Assembly (NCBI GenBank): GCA_964424125.1
Contig: CAYRHS010000010.1
Coordinates: 1 to 31,743, forward strand
DNA: 31,743 nt
DNA from: CAYRHS01 sp964424125
Lineage (GTDB): Bacteria > Actinomycetota > Acidimicrobiia > IMCC26256 > JAOSJL01
Direction of reading: 5' to 3'
The notes under the pieces were generated by a model that saw only the letters and a list, made by a program, of their open reading frames with translations, did not search any database and was not told the origin of the DNA. Both the position numbers and the translations under genes were made by a program. The first letter of the stretch is position 1. Each line of letters starts with the position of its first letter. Shown here one piece after another: positions 30,259 to 31,743 of this stretch.

Positions 30259-31743
30259 TCAACCGGGGACGCCGACGGGAGGCCGCTCCTCTTCCGGCTC
30301 GTCGAGCGAGATCTCGGTCGAGCCCTCGATGTGGATCGCAGGGAGGATCCGGTCGAGCCACCGGGGCAGCCACCAGTTCCAGTCGCCGAGGAGCTCCATC
30401 GTCGAGGGGACGAAGACGAGCCGCACGATCGACGCGTCCACGAAGACGGCCGTCGCGAGGCCGAGCCCGAAGAGCTGGAGCGCGCGCTCCTCGGAGAGGA
30501 CGAAGCCGCCGAAGACGCACACCATGATCGCCGCGGCCGCGGTGATCACCCGCGCGGTGGCGGCGAGTCCGTCGGCCACCGCTGCGCCGTTGTCTCTGGT
30601 GCGCACGTACTCCTCACGGATGCGAGAGAGCAAGAACACCTCGTAGTCCATCGAGAGGCCGAAGACGATCGCGAAGAGCATGATCGGCGCCCAGGCTTCG
30701 ACCGGCCCGGTGTCCCCGGCGCCGAGCAGGTCGAGGCCCCATCCCCACTGGAACACGACGACGAGGACGCCGTACGCGGCACCGATGGAGAGCAGGTTCA
30801 TGATGATCGCCTTCAGCGGCACGAGCACGCTACGGAACGCGAGCATCAGCAGCAGGAAGGAGACGACGAGTACCGCAGCGATGAAGACCGGGAGCCGTCT
30901 CGCGGAGAAGTCGGAGTAGTCGACGATGATCGCGGTGAAGCCCCCGACGTAGACAGTCGCGTCGGTACCGTCGATCTCGGCCGGCACGACATCGTGCCGG
31001 AGTCGATGGACGAGCTGGCCCGTCTTCTCGGCCTGCGGCGAGGTGGTCGGGAACACCTGGAAGAGGGCGGCGTCGCCGGCCTCGTTCGGCGTGACCGGCG
31101 TGACCGCGGCGACGCCGTCGGTCGCGGCGATTGCCGTGGCGAGCGAGTCGACCGCCGCGACGTCCGGCGCGCCAGGGGTCTCGGCCACGACGATGAGCGG
31201 TCCGTTGAACCCGGGGCCGAACCCTTCCGCGAGCAGGTCGTATGCGCGACGGGTGGTGTCCGAGTCGGAGCGGTTCCCGGCATCGCTGAAGCCCAGACGC
31301 ATCCAGAGCGCGGGCGCCGCGAGCGCGAGGAGGACGACGAGCGCGACCAGCGCGGGGACCGCGGGGCGGCGTTGGACGACGCGGCTCCAGCGGTACCAGA
31401 ACCCGCGATGATCGCCGGCGTCGGCGCTCCGGCGATGGGGCAAGCCGAAGCGGTCGATGTTGCGGCCGACGAATCCGAGCATGGCCGGAAGGAGCGTGAT
31501 CGCGGCCAGCATCGTCATGAGCACGCCGACGGCCGCGGCAACTGCCAGCGCCCGGTTGATCGAGAGGCCGACGACGAAGAGACCCATCACGGACACGACG
31601 ACCGTGCCGCCGGCGAAGAGCACCGCCCGGCCCGCGGTGTCCATCGCCACGACGGTCGCCGCTTCGGGATCGAGTCCCCTCCGGAGCCCCTCCCGGTATC
31701 GCGTGACGATGAACAGCGCGTAGTCGATCCCCACGCCGATCCC
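30259..31743 (-). CDS. MMPL/RND-family transporter (5' partial)
   Basis: The frame is open to the window end, so the N-terminus is missing; about 494 residues remain. They begin in the first membrane cluster with GVGIDYALFIVTRYREGLRR, the MmpL proton-relay helix (GxDY). Hydrophobic helices and then a periplasmic loop follow (GFSDAGNRSDSDTTRRAYDL through VYVGGFTAIIVDYSDFSARR). The second membrane cluster contains GLSMDYEVFLLSRIREEYVR, the repeated (S)MDY motif, and RVITAAAAIMVCVFGGFVLS. It ends with an acidic, Pro-rich tail. MMPL proteins export lipids, siderophores or drugs by proton exchange; this is the GxDY/MDY 'YdfJ-like' class. It is probably first in a minus-strand row with the lipoprotein and MFS genes. 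Confidence 0.92.
   Translation of the reverse strand, partial: GIGVGIDYALFIVTRYREGLRRGLDPEAATVVAMDTAGRAVLFAGGTVVVSVMGLFVVGLSINRALAVAAAVGVLMTMLAAITLLPAMLGFVGRNIDRFGLPHRRSADAGDHRGFWYRWSRVVQRRPAVPALVALVVLLALAAPALWMRLGFSDAGNRSDSDTTRRAYDLLAEGFGPGFNGPLIVVAETPGAPDVAAVDSLATAIAATDGVAAVTPVTPNEAGDAALFQVFPTTSPQAEKTGQLVHRLRHDVVPAEIDGTDATVYVGGFTAIIVDYSDFSARRLPVFIAAVLVVSFLLLMLAFRSVLVPLKAIIMNLLSIGAAYGVLVVVFQWGWGLDLLGAGDTGPVEAWAPIMLFAIVFGLSMDYEVFLLSRIREEYVRTRDNGAAVADGLAATARVITAAAAIMVCVFGGFVLSEERALQLFGLGLATAVFVDASIVRLVFVPSTMELLGDWNWWLPRWLDRILPAIHIEGSTEISLDEPEEERPPVGVPG

Noticed and set aside
29429..30646. 405-codon plus-strand open frame opposite the lipoprotein and MMPL genes
   Set aside because: It spans two genes antisense and has no family pattern.
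1..31743. CRISPR arrays, tRNA/rRNA genes, insertion sequences, prophage or integrase genes
   Set aside because: I saw no regularly spaced repeats with spacers, no tRNA-like T-arm (the GGTTTCGAATGC near 5355 lacks a cloverleaf), and no transposase or integrase motif.

Overview
The window is about 32 kb of very GC-rich DNA from a high-GC actinobacterium. The evidence is strong G/C third-position bias on both strands, an F420-type luciferase-like oxidoreductase, many Actinobacteria-style lipoproteins, a STAND ATPase/cyclase, SHOCT, DUF2254, PLDc_N, DUF1269 and DUF202 small proteins, and several probable leaderless starts. I infer a deep-branching environmental lineage (Acidimicrobiia/Thermoleophilia-like); no rRNA, tRNA or marker gene is present to prove it. 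A run of 100 N (22250-22349) marks a scaffold gap, so some single-base frameshifts could be assembly errors.

Layout. 1-1.2 kb: an NTF2-like fragment and a SAM methyltransferase. 1.2-4.2 kb: broken genes (frameshifted DUF202, start-less DUF1269, 3' remnants of an alpha/beta hydrolase and a DUF6325-like gene) around an intact SGNH lipoprotein. 4.2-5.8 kb: SHOCT protein, Ser/Thr-rich lipoprotein, PLDc_N protein. 5.8-10.2 kb: DUF2254 membrane protein, LLM oxidoreductase and SQR-like flavoprotein, with three copies of an undescribed 31-nt intergenic repeat. 10.3-15 kb: HEAT-repeat protein divergent from a PD40 propeller protein, then a seven-repeat propeller lipoprotein. 15-16.7 kb: an ArsR/SRPBCC operon with a readable operator and promoter, and an oxidoreductase gene with an internal deletion. 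16.8-19 kb: an APC permease and a membrane-anchored SRPBCC protein behind a leaderless mini-ORF.

18.9-23.4 kb (minus strand) is the most interesting part. It holds an ECF sigma factor and zinc-finger anti-sigma factor with a good ECF-type promoter, then a DUF3179 protein, a cysteine-rich radical SAM protein of the MJ0619/Tes type, and a methyltransferase overlapping it by four bases. This looks like a sigma-controlled radical SAM/methyltransferase module of unknown product.

23.4-31.7 kb: a chagasin-like lipoprotein with a Cys-rich conserved protein, divergent from an ABM monooxygenase-like gene; a STAND ATPase fused to a C-terminal class III cyclase and coupled to a UBP-type zinc-finger protein; and a minus-strand row of an MMPL transporter (cut by the window end), a lipoprotein and an MFS transporter.
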